Both the position numbers and the translations under genes were made by a program. From Orthonyx spaldingii (taxonomy: Eukaryota > Chordata > Aves > Passeriformes > Orthonychidae): a stretch of DNA of 64,000 nt. The DNA is taken from assembly GCA_013397795.1 (NCBI GenBank), contig VZTJ01004489.1, positions 250,659 through 314,658 of the forward strand, written 5' to 3'. Within the stretch, counting starts at the first letter, position 1. Every line of letters starts with the position of its first letter. This document shows positions 50,616 through 61,800 of this stretch, piece by piece. Below the pieces are notes generated by a model that did no database searches, was not told the DNA's origin, and saw only the letters and a list, made by a program, of their open reading frames with translations.

Positions 50616-53600
50616 GTTTCTGACTCAGGGCTTCTTGCAAATGATTGCCCTGGATCTCCCATGTCAGGGCTTCCCTTGGCAAGCTTGCCTTGAGTTATGA
50701 GTGTCACTTGCTGTTCCTGCGCTGCTGCTTGGCCCCATGCAACGGGTACACCGCACAACCATAACCTCTTCCTCTGGCTAACAGTGGTAAAAATATTGCA
50801 AGGGCCAACTGTGGTTTATTTTCTTCCCTATTTCCTCTGAAGCCTTCCTTTAAATACCTGTAAGTTGCACAGAAATGATACATCACAGTGCATCTCTGCA
50901 ATCAAGCATGTCTCTAAAGTGATGGATTTAGCAAGCCTGACATGTATCCCTTGGCATGCTTGAGGAAAAGACTATGGTAAGAAATGTCATGGGGGAGTGG
51001 AAGAAGTTGCTGTCCCAGCTATTTCTTGCTGCTTTTCCACTGAAGATTTCAGGTGGAGGTGGGATAGGATGAGTGCATACATCTCAACTGTTTCTGGGGG
51101 AGCAGCTGTGGTTCAGGCAGACTTTGTCAGGGGATCATGTCAGAGGGATTTTCAGTGGTGACACAACTGTGTCAGTCCAGTGGCTTTTCACCACGGAAAG
51201 GGATGTCCCTCCTCTTCCCCTCCCTCCCTGCAGTTGTGGTCCTTCCTCCTTGCACTGGGATTAGCACCTGTTGGTTCAGTTGACATGATGAGCAAGAAAA
51301 ATATTAGTTTTTAGGGGACTGAGTTAAGTTGGGTTTGCTTGTGGTTTGTGTTTTGGGTGTTTTTTTTTTGTTTGAGTGGTTTCCCTCACCCCCCCTAGGT
51401 TTAGTGAGCTGAGCTGGCTCTGTCAGGCTGGGCAGCCTGTGCAGAGGTGGTAGGATTGGCGAGGAGGGAGGGTTGTCCCTTTAGTCAACAGTGGCTGTTA
51501 GACCAAGCTCAGCTGCGGTGGCAACCACAGCCTAATTAAACAGCAAGGGCTGTGACATGCTCAGCATTTTCCCCTTCTCTGAATACCACAGAGCTTAGAC
51601 TGAGCAGCACATTTGCAATGCCAGGAAGAAATCTACCTCTGTGCACAAATTAAAACCTTCTAATTATCTCTTATTTTTATATAACACCTTTTATAATTTC
51701 TTTGCTGTGTATTTTTCCTTTTTTCCTCTGTTTTTGTAGCCACAGAGAAGAAGAAAAAACTTTTTCAAAAAGAAAAAAAACCCTCTCAGGCAAAAAATTT
51801 ATGCTTATTGACTAATGCAACTAAATTAATGGAGTATTTTTGTTCAGTTAGGAAAATAAGACTTTCAAATAGTAAAAGAAAAGAGCTGGCGAAGATCATG
51901 AGTTCAGATGGCTATTTTTGCCAGTAAATAAATTCATGTCACTAATTTTAAGCCACTTCAGATCCACAGGTCAGAAAACTGGAAAGCCATTCCTTGAATT
52001 TTCAGATTCAGTTTATGGAAATAATTCCCTTTGTCCTACAATGAGAATTAGGGGATCCACTCAGCCATTCCTGGTGTTTTCACTGAAGGAGATGAGGGGG
52101 CTGGACTTGCCTTTGCATACGCAAAGGGCAATAAAACAAGCAGCCAAATGGTCAGAGAGGTCCCCATAAACATATCAAAGTTTAATGCTCAGTTTGCGTA
52201 GCAGGCCTCCTACGTCTGGAGAAGATGGGTTTAAGCTGTGCTGCCAGACTTGGAAGCAAGGCAGGCACAAATGCAGACTTGGGTTTCCAGTGCTGCTGAG
52301 AGGGCAGCAACAAATGGGAGAAGGAAGTAGACCAGAAAATGGGCAACATTTTATATGCTGGTTCATGAGCGTTTGGTATGTGAATGTTTATCAGCACACA
52401 TAGAAAAGGGAAGATGTGTGGTGTTTGGTTTGCTTCTTTTTGCTTTCCTTTCTGCAACCCTATCACTTCACAGAGAACACCAGGGCCTCAAACAAGCAAC
52501 AGCTTCTGCCATTGATGCCTATAATAGGACTGTGCTGGTAATAAATTACAGCAATGAGCTTGTTAGCAGAGTGCAGGCCTTAAACACTTGCTTAGTTACC
52601 GTAGCTATAGCTCCAGATCATCAAAGTGCTCGAGGCAACCCAATGCCTGTGACAAGAGAGCGTCCCTAACCCAGGCTGTGCCAGGGGAAGCGGCAGGATT
52701 TCCATCTCTTTGCCTTACAGGGCTGTTAGTAAAACCTCAGCAGCACTCAGCACAGCTCTGCTGCAAAGATAAGTAGTGACAGCAATTTTACCTTTTTTTT
52801 TCTTGCTGTTTTTTTCCCTGTATTATTTGACCTTCCACTAAGGTGTGTACTGAGTAGCTGTATATAGGAAAACCTGCCTCAACCTATTCTGCAGGCAGAG
52901 AACAGCTTATCTTCAGTCTTCCATGAAAAGACTTAGATGAAAGAGAAGATGAGAGCCTGTTTCACTCAATACCAATCAAAGTAATATAATATGTATTTGC
53001 TTTTCTCAATTACAGACCTGAAATGGGAGGTTCTAGGGGAAACTTTTTTCCTTTATTTTTTTTCCTCTGACAATCTTATCATTTTAATTCCACCTGCTAT
53101 TTATGCATGAAGGAGGGGAAAAGAGAGAATGACAGCATGAAGCACTGTGGCCCAGGCTTCGAGCAACAAAAGCTAAGGAAATTCAGCAGCAGGTCCAGAG
53201 TTGCAGGCTGCTGCATGCAGGCCAGGAGGAGGAGGAGGCAGAGGAAGCAGTAACTCATAGCTGCAGCCAAGGGCTCCTTTGCTGGTGACATGTCAGTGTG
53301 TGTACACTTGGTGATCTGGTCTGGTGGCCTCACTTTAGCCATGGTTGGTGCACCTCTGACATGGGGCAGAACCAGAAAAACTGCCCGAAGGGAAAGACCA
53401 GGGGCCAGGCGGGGATCCCATGCCTGCATGGCCATGGCCGCAGTACCTCTGCTGCTTTGTCCAGGTCAGACTGTGGCTTCTCCCAGAGTGGTGCCAGAGG
53501 CTTTTCCAGCCCCCTTAGCATGTGGCCTTTGCAGCATGAAGCACGGTGAGGGAGTTGCCCTCCATGGGGCAGAGAAGAGGAAGAAAAAGTTTGTGGTTCC

Positions 53601-54405
53601 TGCTGGGAGTATGGGAGAACAGGGAGTGCCTGTGGTACTGGGAGGTTTGGTGTCAGTGAATGGGACAGGCGGTGCAGGGATGTCCCTGGGAGAGGCCTAG
53701 AGCAACTGAGAGATGGAGGGACCTCACAAGGTTATGTGACTGGAAAGGCAGCAGCTTGTGCAGCTACATTTGGGGTGACGTATCGAGTGCGTTGCTTTTG
53801 AATGGGTAAAACAAATCACTGAACTTGGCTGTGCTTGGAGAGATATGTCTGACCATCTGTGTGCTTAATTACTTTCCTTTTCTCATGTAGGATCTAGTCC
53901 AAGCTCCAGTGAAGTCAGAAGAACCTTGTTAACTTAATAGATTGTGCCATTTAGGGCCAGAATACTTTTTTCACAAATATTTTACAATTTGGGTGGTGGG
54001 CAGGAGGGCAACTGGCCAGCTTGGCTTCCTTTCCTTGCATTTAATATTGGTAAGTAAAAAAATTGTTCTTTTTCAAAATTATCTTTTTTAAAACCAAAAT
54101 GCTTGTTTTTGCAAAAGTAGAGTTACTTTTCTAAAAAACTTTTAATTACTGAATAAAAAAACCCAGAAGTTTTTGTGCATTTATATTTCTAATTTATTAT
54201 TTTGTTCTACCTCTCTTTTAGAAGCTAAAAGAGAAGCAATGAAAAGAGTAATTATAAACGTCTTTTTCAGTAAGAGGCTTTTGAAATTGAGTGTCTTGAA
54301 AGCCCCAAAGAAAAAAAAAATCAGTTTATACACTGTCACCAACTTCTTCCCTCTGACTTAAGCAGAGTTCATAGAAATTCTAGGTAGTCACCCAGGAGGA
54401 GGAAG

Positions 54406-55240
54406 AATCATAGAATGGTTTGGGTTGGAAAGGTCAGCGACTCCGACCTCCCTGCAATGAATAGGGACTTCAATTAGATCAGATTGCTCAAAGCCATGTC
54501 TGGCCTGAGTGTGAATATTTCCAGGGATGGGGCATCTGCCACCTCTCTGGGCAACCTGTTTCACTGTTTCACAACCCGCACTATAAAAGAATTCTAGTCT
54601 GACCCTACCCTCTTGTAGTTTAAGATCATTAACCCATGTACTGTTGCAACAGGCCCTGCTAAAAAGTTCCTATCTTTTTTATAAGCTGCCTTTATGTACT
54701 GGAAGGATGCAATAAGGTCACCCCAGAGTTTTCTCTGGGTAGAACAACCCCAACTCTCTCATCCTGTTCTCATAAGGAGAGCTGTTCCATTCCTCTGATC
54801 ATCTTTGTGGTCCTTCTCTGGACTGACTCCAACAGGTCTGTGTCCTTATTTTGCTGACGACCCCAGAGGTGGATGCTGTTCCAGGTGGGCTCTCACCAGA
54901 GCAGAGCAGAGGGGCAGAGTCCCCTCCCTCACCCTGCTGCCCATGCTGCTCTGGATGCAGCTCAGAACAAGTTTGGCTTTCTGGGCTGTGAATGCTCATT
55001 GCTGGGTCACGTCCAGCCTGTCACTCACCAGCACTCCCAAATCCTTCTCAGTAGGGCTCCTCTTGATCTGTTGAATTCTCAGCATTCATACAGGGAGGGG
55101 GAGGGTTGCCCCAATCCAGGTGCAGCACCTTGCACTTGGCCTTGTTAAATTCAATGACATTTCCATGGTCCCACTTCCTGAGCTTGTTCTCATCCCTCTG
55201 GATTGCATCCCATCCATCAGGCATGTCAACAGCACACAAG
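54406..55240 (-). mobile_element. CR1 retrotransposon, longest copy in the window, minus orientation
   Basis: On the plus strand it begins with the complement of the 3' end (AATCATAGAATGGTTTGGG, TTGGAAAGGTC) and passes TTCCAGGGATGGGGCATCTG, CCTCTCTGGGCAACCTGTTT, CTGATCATCTTTGTGGTCCT and GGCTTTCTGGGCTGTGAATG. It ends in the reverse-transcriptase coding part near 55240. About 835 bases are retained, 5' truncated, with substitutions and small indels that break the reading frame. Confidence 0.95.
55048..55239 (-). pseudogene. Remnant of CR1 ORF2 (reverse transcriptase C-terminal region)
   Basis: The minus-strand frame contains AIQRDENKLRKWDHGNVIEF, followed directly by NKAKCKVLHLDWGN. This corresponds to the CR1 RT segment usually seen as AIQRDLDKLEKWA...FNKAKCKVLHLG. 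Only about 60 residues stay in frame; the catalytic YADD region is not present and downstream frames are disrupted. It is part of the CR1 copy at 54406-55240 and not a host gene. Confidence 0.85.
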
Positions 55241-57437
55241 GGAATTCAGTTTGATCTTCTATTATTTGAAATCTGTGGGGAAAAATATTCTCAATTTGTT
55301 AGCATCCATCCTAAATTCAGCAGGTCACTGTCAATAGGGCAGCTCAGAACTGGAAGGTTTCTGAAGTCAGAGTTGCAGTATTTCACAGAGTGGGGCTGAT
55401 GTGTCAGTGAACACATACAAAGATGCTAAAGAAGGCTACAGATAGATATCAAGGTCTTATTCAGTCCTAAAATCACTAGCCTGTCTTGTATATTCAAGCT
55501 TCCGGTTTTCTGTTTAAACCAATATTTATACAGAATGAAAATATTCACACTATAAAATTTTTAGTATATAAACCTCAGTATCCTCCTAATTATTCAGTCA
55601 GCTGTTTGGATGTGTGCACTGACAGGGACAGTATGAAGGAACAGTGGCTCAAGTGTTTTATAGTGTGAACGGTGTTTTTATCTGTGTTAGCAACTGTTCA
55701 GTAGGCAGCAAGCCCTTAATAATAAATATTTTTTTAATCCTGATTTTGTTTTTTCTCAATTCCTTATTTCTACAGCTTGCCCATCAGCTTCATGCCAGTT
55801 TTGGCCAGCCTCATCTGAGGGATCAGAGAAAGTAAAAACTGTCCAGTTTCTATGTGTGTGGGGTTTTTTTTCCCTACTGCGTGGCTTTGTTTATCGGATT
55901 TAAAAAAATTATTTCTATAAAGAGCCCTTCTTTGCACAGAATCCCTGACACCTTTAGTGGATTTACTGAGAAGCACAAAACAGGTTTTTTAACGTGTTGC
56001 AAAAATGCAGCCACCTCTGAGGAAGAAGGTGTTATTTTTACAGTTTGGGACAAAGTATAAGACAAAAATACCTGCCTGAACTCAGACCATGGAGCACTGG
56101 GAGGTGAATTTCTAGGATGTTAAGTTTCTGAAAATAGAGAGGATGTACAAGGTTTCTGTGTGTTATCTGAGAGATGGCATCTCCCTAATCCCGTTTCCCT
56201 TCTTGTAAAATCAGATAAATGTTTGGAAAACAGTATGCAGTCTGGGTCAGAATGCAGTTTTGGCCCTTGGTGGTTCCCTCTAAAATACTAATGAGATGGA
56301 AAATTATTGATCCTTTTGATGAGGTGTTTCGGAAGGGCTGAGCATAAAACTGCAGGCCCATGCTCAGCAAAGCACAATGAAATTTCAGTGTGTAGAAGGC
56401 TCTGCTAGTGCTGAGGTAATGAGGGACCCCACAGCTGTGTTACTCCAAGGTTTCTCATAGTAATTTTCCATGAAGCTATGGAAAAATATTTATCCTTCCT
56501 TCTATAAACATGTCTGTAAGAGATTTAAGGGAAGGCGTGCATGCAGACATACAGAGAAAAAGTCCCCTCACATAGCCATAATTAACAAAATGTCTGTGTT
56601 TTAATATTCTAGGAAGTTTCAAGAAAACCTGTGTTTGCTGTCACCCACTCCATTTTGGTGTGTAATTAGACACAACGTGTGTAGTAGAGAGGTCTCAGGT
56701 TCTTGCCCCCTCTGTGGCAATCCATGTGCTACGAGGACCATTTTCTGGAATAGTATAGATGAAAGAAACTGTACTTATTTCATGTTCTTCAGTAAGTCTG
56801 GGGTGTACGACTTGAAAATAAATGCTTATGAGGATGACCCACCTCTCTCTTTATTCCCTCCTTGCTCATGCATATCTGGATTTCTTGTCTTTCCTCCCGG
56901 GACTACTTTTCACTCAGTTCCTGCCTCCATGAAATCAGTGATATTACGTTGCAGCAAAGTCCTTTGTAATAGTGAGACTGGTGCTTTTATCTGCAGCTAA
57001 ATCTCCCCAGCATCTTGCCAGCATGCAGAGTAAGGTAAAAGGGAGAGCCGAGCACATGCATACCCTCAAATGGAAAGTTGTGTTTATGTGGTTGTGGTTA
57101 TGGTCGGACAGTAACCAGCTTTGCATTCCTGGGCATACACAAGAGATGTGTCTGAATTTTCTGAGTCTGCCAGTTCACTCAACATGATTTCAACAAAAGG
57201 TCTTTGATTAGGTCACAGAATGCAAGATAAGAAAAGGACTCCTTTGACCAGGTACTGTTTCTCTTGTTGATTCATAGATACAGGACATAAAAGGATGGGC
57301 ACAGATGACTTTTCTGTTGGAGGGAGAATCTGAACAATCTTTCTAAGTGGGGATGAGCTGGCCATTACTGGATCAATTATTTCTTCATGCCCAATTAAGT
57401 AGGCAATGATGTTATTTTTCTCTGCAATGGGCAACTC

Positions 57438-57510
57438 TCCCTAAAAAAAACCCCCAAAACCCAAACAAGCCAACTACACAAAAAACAAACAAACAAACAA
57501 AAAAAATCCA
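57438..57510. repeat. A/C-rich low-complexity tract with (AAAC)n
   Basis: Runs of A and C, including four tandem AAAC units near 57483-57500. It is the strand complement of the T/G-rich tracts elsewhere in the window. Confidence 0.85.
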
Positions 57511-58104
57511 GTCCCCCTCCCCTTCTAAACACCAACTAAATCTGTCCTGTAGAGCCAATCAGCCCTATAATATCAGTTTTGTGGAGAGTCATGCCACTTC
57601 AAAATTGGTTCCTGACCTGCAGTTGAAACAATACCATTTTTGAGATCTCCTTGCTTGACATCATTTTCCCTAGGTTTTAAATTCCAAGTTCTTTTCTGTT
57701 ATATGTTTGAGACAGTGTCAAGGTGTTTCAGTGCCAAACATGTCATTTTTTGACTTAGAATAGGAATGGTATTTCAATCAATAGATGAATTGGGGTCATG
57801 ACAGGACTCCTACCAAAAACACAGAGGCATGAACTAATTCAACTATTCGGTGCTCATGTTGTAGGCAATAGTATAGGAATAAGAAAGAAGAAAGGTCATA
57901 CAGTGGAATTTTAAATGACATTTCTTAAATTTCCTTAATTAAATTTTAAATACTTATTCCAATGAGGCTTTCCCTACCATTAACAGAATTTTAAGAAGAA
58001 ATTGTGGTTTTATCAAATCAGACTTTTGGAAAGCTGTTCTAACCATGTTTCATTACTCATCTGCTGAGTTTTTTCCTTTCGTGCTTTTGGAAAATGCTGG
58101 TCAC

Positions 58105-58216
58105 AGGGCTTGTTTTTTTTTGTTTTGTTTTGGGTTTTTTTTGTTGTTGTTTTGTTGTTGTTTTATGGGGTTTTTTTTTTTGTTTTTTTTTGTTTGTTTG
58201 TTCTGGCTTTTGGTTT
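58105..58216. repeat. Long T/G low-complexity tract
   Basis: About 110 bases almost entirely T with interspersed G (TTTTG, TTG and TTTG units, GGGTTTTTT). The plus frame across it gives a spurious Phe/Leu-rich open frame. Confidence 0.9.
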
Positions 58217-58635
58217 TTTTTCCTTGTTTGATTTTGCGTTTCTTTTTGACTGAAATATCAAATATAGTAGTAGCAGGATGCCACTAGGGGTGCTTGTCCT
58301 GACACCATGTTTTATTCCTGCTTGGAACTTTTAGCACTAGTATTATTAATGGGGATATCATGGGCTGCAGGCACATCCTGCTGTGAATTGCTGTGTTATG
58401 CAGGCCAAAGGGAATTGGCTGTTTCTGTACGAGAAGAATTATGCCTTCAGTGTTCTAAAGACATTGGCCTGGTAAGGAAGCTCAGGTGATGGAGTGCTAT
58501 CACACTCCAAGCTAAGCTGTTCTACTGATCTTTTTTTTTCCAGTCCAGAACTTGTTGCCCTTTTTAGATCTGAACATTATTTTTGTTTCAGCTTCCAGAC
58601 ACTGTTGTTTTATGCCAAATTACAGATCTATCTAT

Positions 58636-58857
58636 ATGACCTCCATGCCTCCTGATGTCCAACCTGAACCTCCCCTGGCACAGCTTGAGACTGTCCTCTC
58701 ATCCTGTTGCTGGTTGCCTGGGAGAAGAGGCTGACCCCCACAGACTCCTTTCAGGCAGTTGTAGAGGGCAAAAAGGTCTCCCCTGAGCCTCTTCTCCAGG
58801 CTAAACACCATCAGCTCCCCTAGCTGATCCTCATAGGACCAACCCTGTAGATCCTAG
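58636..58857 (-). mobile_element. CR1 retrotransposon fragment (different subfamily from the 54 kb copy), minus orientation
   Basis: The plus strand contains ATGTCCAACCTGAACCTCCC, CAGCTTGAGACTGTCCTCTC, TCCTTTCAGGCAGTTGTAGA, GGTCTCCCCTGAGCCTCTTC and CAGGCTAAACACCATCAGCT. This is the antisense of a CR1 RT C-terminus/3' segment. It lacks the 3' terminus seen at 54406, starting within the element, so it is truncated at both ends. The two copies differ enough to suggest separate insertions of different CR1 subfamilies. Confidence 0.9.
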
Positions 58858-61800
58858 GTTGATCAGTCTTTATTACTGCTTATCATGTTTTTGTCACTTT
58901 CTAGTGTTACCTGCACTTGTTTTATACATATTTATTTCTTCCTTCAGGTTATTAATATGTGTATTGAGCACAATGTGGCCAGCTGCAGCATTTCACCAGG
59001 AGCACGAGTTGTGGCTGAAAGCCACTGTGCTGCTGGTCTGCACTGCCCAGTGTGAGCCTTGGGTGGGTTATGAAGAACTGCTGGTTCTAGTGGGACTCTG
59101 TAAAGCACCTTGTGAAATCATGGCCTTCTGTATGACAGAGATCACATTGCCACTTGCATATTTTACATATCACGTCCAAAATCTTGCAATGTAGTTATTA
59201 TAGGGGCAAGAACTATATTTTGCCCGCCACAGAAATTCCCTTTTCTGCCTATGTTTGAAGATAGTCTCTGGGATCGTCATTCTCCCCTACATACTCTTTA
59301 TGCCTGATGCTTCTGGCCTAAGAAAACTTGGCAGAGCTGACTACTGTTGATTCCAAGTTATGACATGTAACTAAGCTGGGGATCTTATTGCCACAAGGAA
59401 TCAACAAACCTGAAGGCTTTAGCAGTATCCTGGAAAGAAAGAGAAGCTCATTTGTATGCAAGCAGATGAATAAGAACATCACATAATTATGTGAAGAAGG
59501 TATTGGCCAGTCATACACAAGACCTGCTTCTTTTTCTAGATTACCATCACTCCTCTTTTATCCCTTCCTCCTTTGCTTTTCCCTTCTCCTCCTTCCTCTA
59601 GCATAACATAGTGCTTCAGTCTGCATATGTTTTAATTTGTTCAACAGCTATATGATATCAAATAAAATTCCATCCAGTTCCCATTGTAATATAGAGAACT
59701 AGTCAATTCCTGTGACCCATATATAAAATTAATTCAGAGGGAGGAGTTTTTAGGAAAGAAATCAAACCGAGTGTTTGGTTAGCAGCAGAAGGTGAATGAT
59801 TTAAGTAGGACAGTTGTAGTCATTCCTCTCTTCTTATGGGATTTACACCCATGTAACTGGGGAATGTGTTGAGCCCTGTGCCTTGCTGTCTGCTACTTCT
59901 AGTAGCCCTTCACTGTTATATTTGCTAAAGCTTATTTAAATATTGACCCTGTCAAGTTGGGAAGAAACAGAAAAGAGAACTTCAAGAATGGGACAAAATA
60001 TGATGTAATAGTACTAAAATAAACATGGTACAGGAAAGGCAAGAAAGTCAAGTTCAGTGAAAGCTGTAGAACAAGCTGAAAATATTTGGGTGGAAGGTTT
60101 TTTCCAATGGAAAATGCTGATTCATCCAGGCCTTTGCAAAATGTGTTAATTTCAATAAACCTTATTTAGAAAGAGTGATTGAAAACCACTTCCATAACAT
60201 TACGGTCTACCTTTGAAGATTTGAAATTACTGCAATTTTGTCTTTGATATTATTCAGGCTGTTTTGAAATTTTGATTAGCTGGGAATTTCAATTTCTGTT
60301 TAACTTTTGCTCTTTTTAATAATGGATTTGTTAATTAGCAGTGAGGGTTTTTATTTTTTAATAGAAATGCTGGTTTTTTCCCATAAAGAAAAAAAATAGT
60401 TAGGCTTTTCAAGTCAGTTATAAGGAGAGGGTAGCTGAGTAAGAGTAACCTGAAGGGAAAAGTCTACAAAGCAAGTAGAGAAAATCTTGTGTAGTGGTAC
60501 CTCCATCAGTACCTGGTGCTGAACCAGGGATTTGGGTGGCAGGATCTCTGGGGCATGCAGCACTGGATGTACATAAACAGATTGGAGGGAGGTATTTTGG
60601 TGAGACCTCAATCCTGTGTGGTGGCCAGCAAAATCTGTCACTGGGTTTCAGCAGGAAGAACCTGAGCTTCCCTTTCCTTGTGACTTTCTTGATCTCAGCT
60701 TGCCATTTGAAAGCCAAGAGTGTGGAGGAGGATCCCAAGCGGCGACAGCCCCTTTCCATGGCATAGGATGTCAAACTTGCTTTCTTGCTTAATGTCTGGA
60801 CTCTGATTCAAAATTTGAAAGAAGCTAGCAGGGCCCATCTGCCTGTGTTCCTGGCAGTCATTACATTGTAAATTCATGGTCCTGTGGGGCTCACTTGTCA
60901 TTTCTGACCACTCAGGGATGACCATGCAGGAGCTCTACTAGAAACCACTGTGCTTCCTTATTGCCAGGACAAAGTGGGCCTTGAAGGCCAGAATAGGAAA
61001 GCAGGGTGAGAAGCAGTATGTTTTTGTAGGCTGGCTTCTACTCTGCTGAAAACCAGCCACTTGTCCTTTAAGATACAGGTATGAGCAACTAAAGAGGACC
61101 TGGGTGGGTGGCAGGGCTTCAAACTGTGGGATTTTGCTTGGGAAAACTGAACCAGAGAGAAACAGTAATTGCCAGCTAGTCATAACTGTTGAAGTCTGTT
61201 TAAATGGCCCTAAAGGAAGTAAAAAAACAAAAAAAAAGGTTCTTGTCCTAAGTATTCACTCTAAGGCTTGAAGCTTAGCAAAGTAACTATGTCCCAAGTC
61301 TTTGTTCAAAAATAGTAGGACTTTGAAATTATTATTTTACAGAAACATTATTGCATCAATTAGAGAACAGACTCTGCCATAAATTTTTCCACTTAATGGA
61401 AACAATTTTGGCTAACTGCCCAGGATAAGCAAATACTGAGAATTCAGGTGATGCTATATTACTTCCACAGCACATAGAGAGCCCTAGGTGTCCGAGTGAC
61501 ATGACTCAGGAGAGATTTGTATCTTGGCACCTTAGTTACAAGAACTCAGGTACAATGTTTTACAGCTATGATTTCTGTGTTCTAAGTCAGGAAGGAGGTT
61601 TTAGCCATAGTAACCCTCTGTAACCACTCTCCTGGAAGAAGCAGTACGTCCTGGAGGGGTTAGATGGAGAAATGGGGACAGCTTAGGTTGTGGTGAGGAC
61701 TGTGACACTGCATCTTTGCTAGTAATGGTTTGCTGTCATGTGTTGGCCTGTGAACTATAGCAGATCAGCTGTTTTTCAGGAGCAGCAGAGCTGTCCTGGC

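Larger units (their letters stand above)
28232..54405. other. Long intergenic interval, no gene recognised
   Basis: Twenty-six kilobases without a supported exon, RNA gene or clear interspersed repeat. Contents are the longest open frame of the window (29927-30574), G11 at 30400-30410, (TA)n at 31792-31807, two TTAGGG units at 34493-34504, and A/T homopolymers at 36498-36512, 37830-37843, 38560-38576 and 45789-45831. There is also a CTCF-like motif near 41513-41526, an AT-rich homeodomain-motif patch at 44070-44270 and (GGT)5 at 50601-50615. A GC-richer block lies at 53290-53700, with an unrecognised 136-codon frame. Confidence 0.65.
55241..58635. other. Intergenic, no gene recognised
   Basis: AT-rich single-copy sequence. 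It ends with (AAAC)n low complexity at 57438-57510 and a long T/G tract at 58105-58216. The open frames are short and without family resemblance. Confidence 0.7.

Noticed and set aside
53290..53700. 136-codon plus-strand open frame in a GC-richer block
   Set aside because: No recognisable domain; Ala/Gly/Arg-rich translation typical of GC-rich non-coding DNA; competing frames on the other strand.
58279..58294. CCACTAGGGGTGCT, resembling a CTCF site
   Set aside because: The last four core positions mismatch (about 10 of 14 by eye), so it is weaker than the 41.5 kb site.
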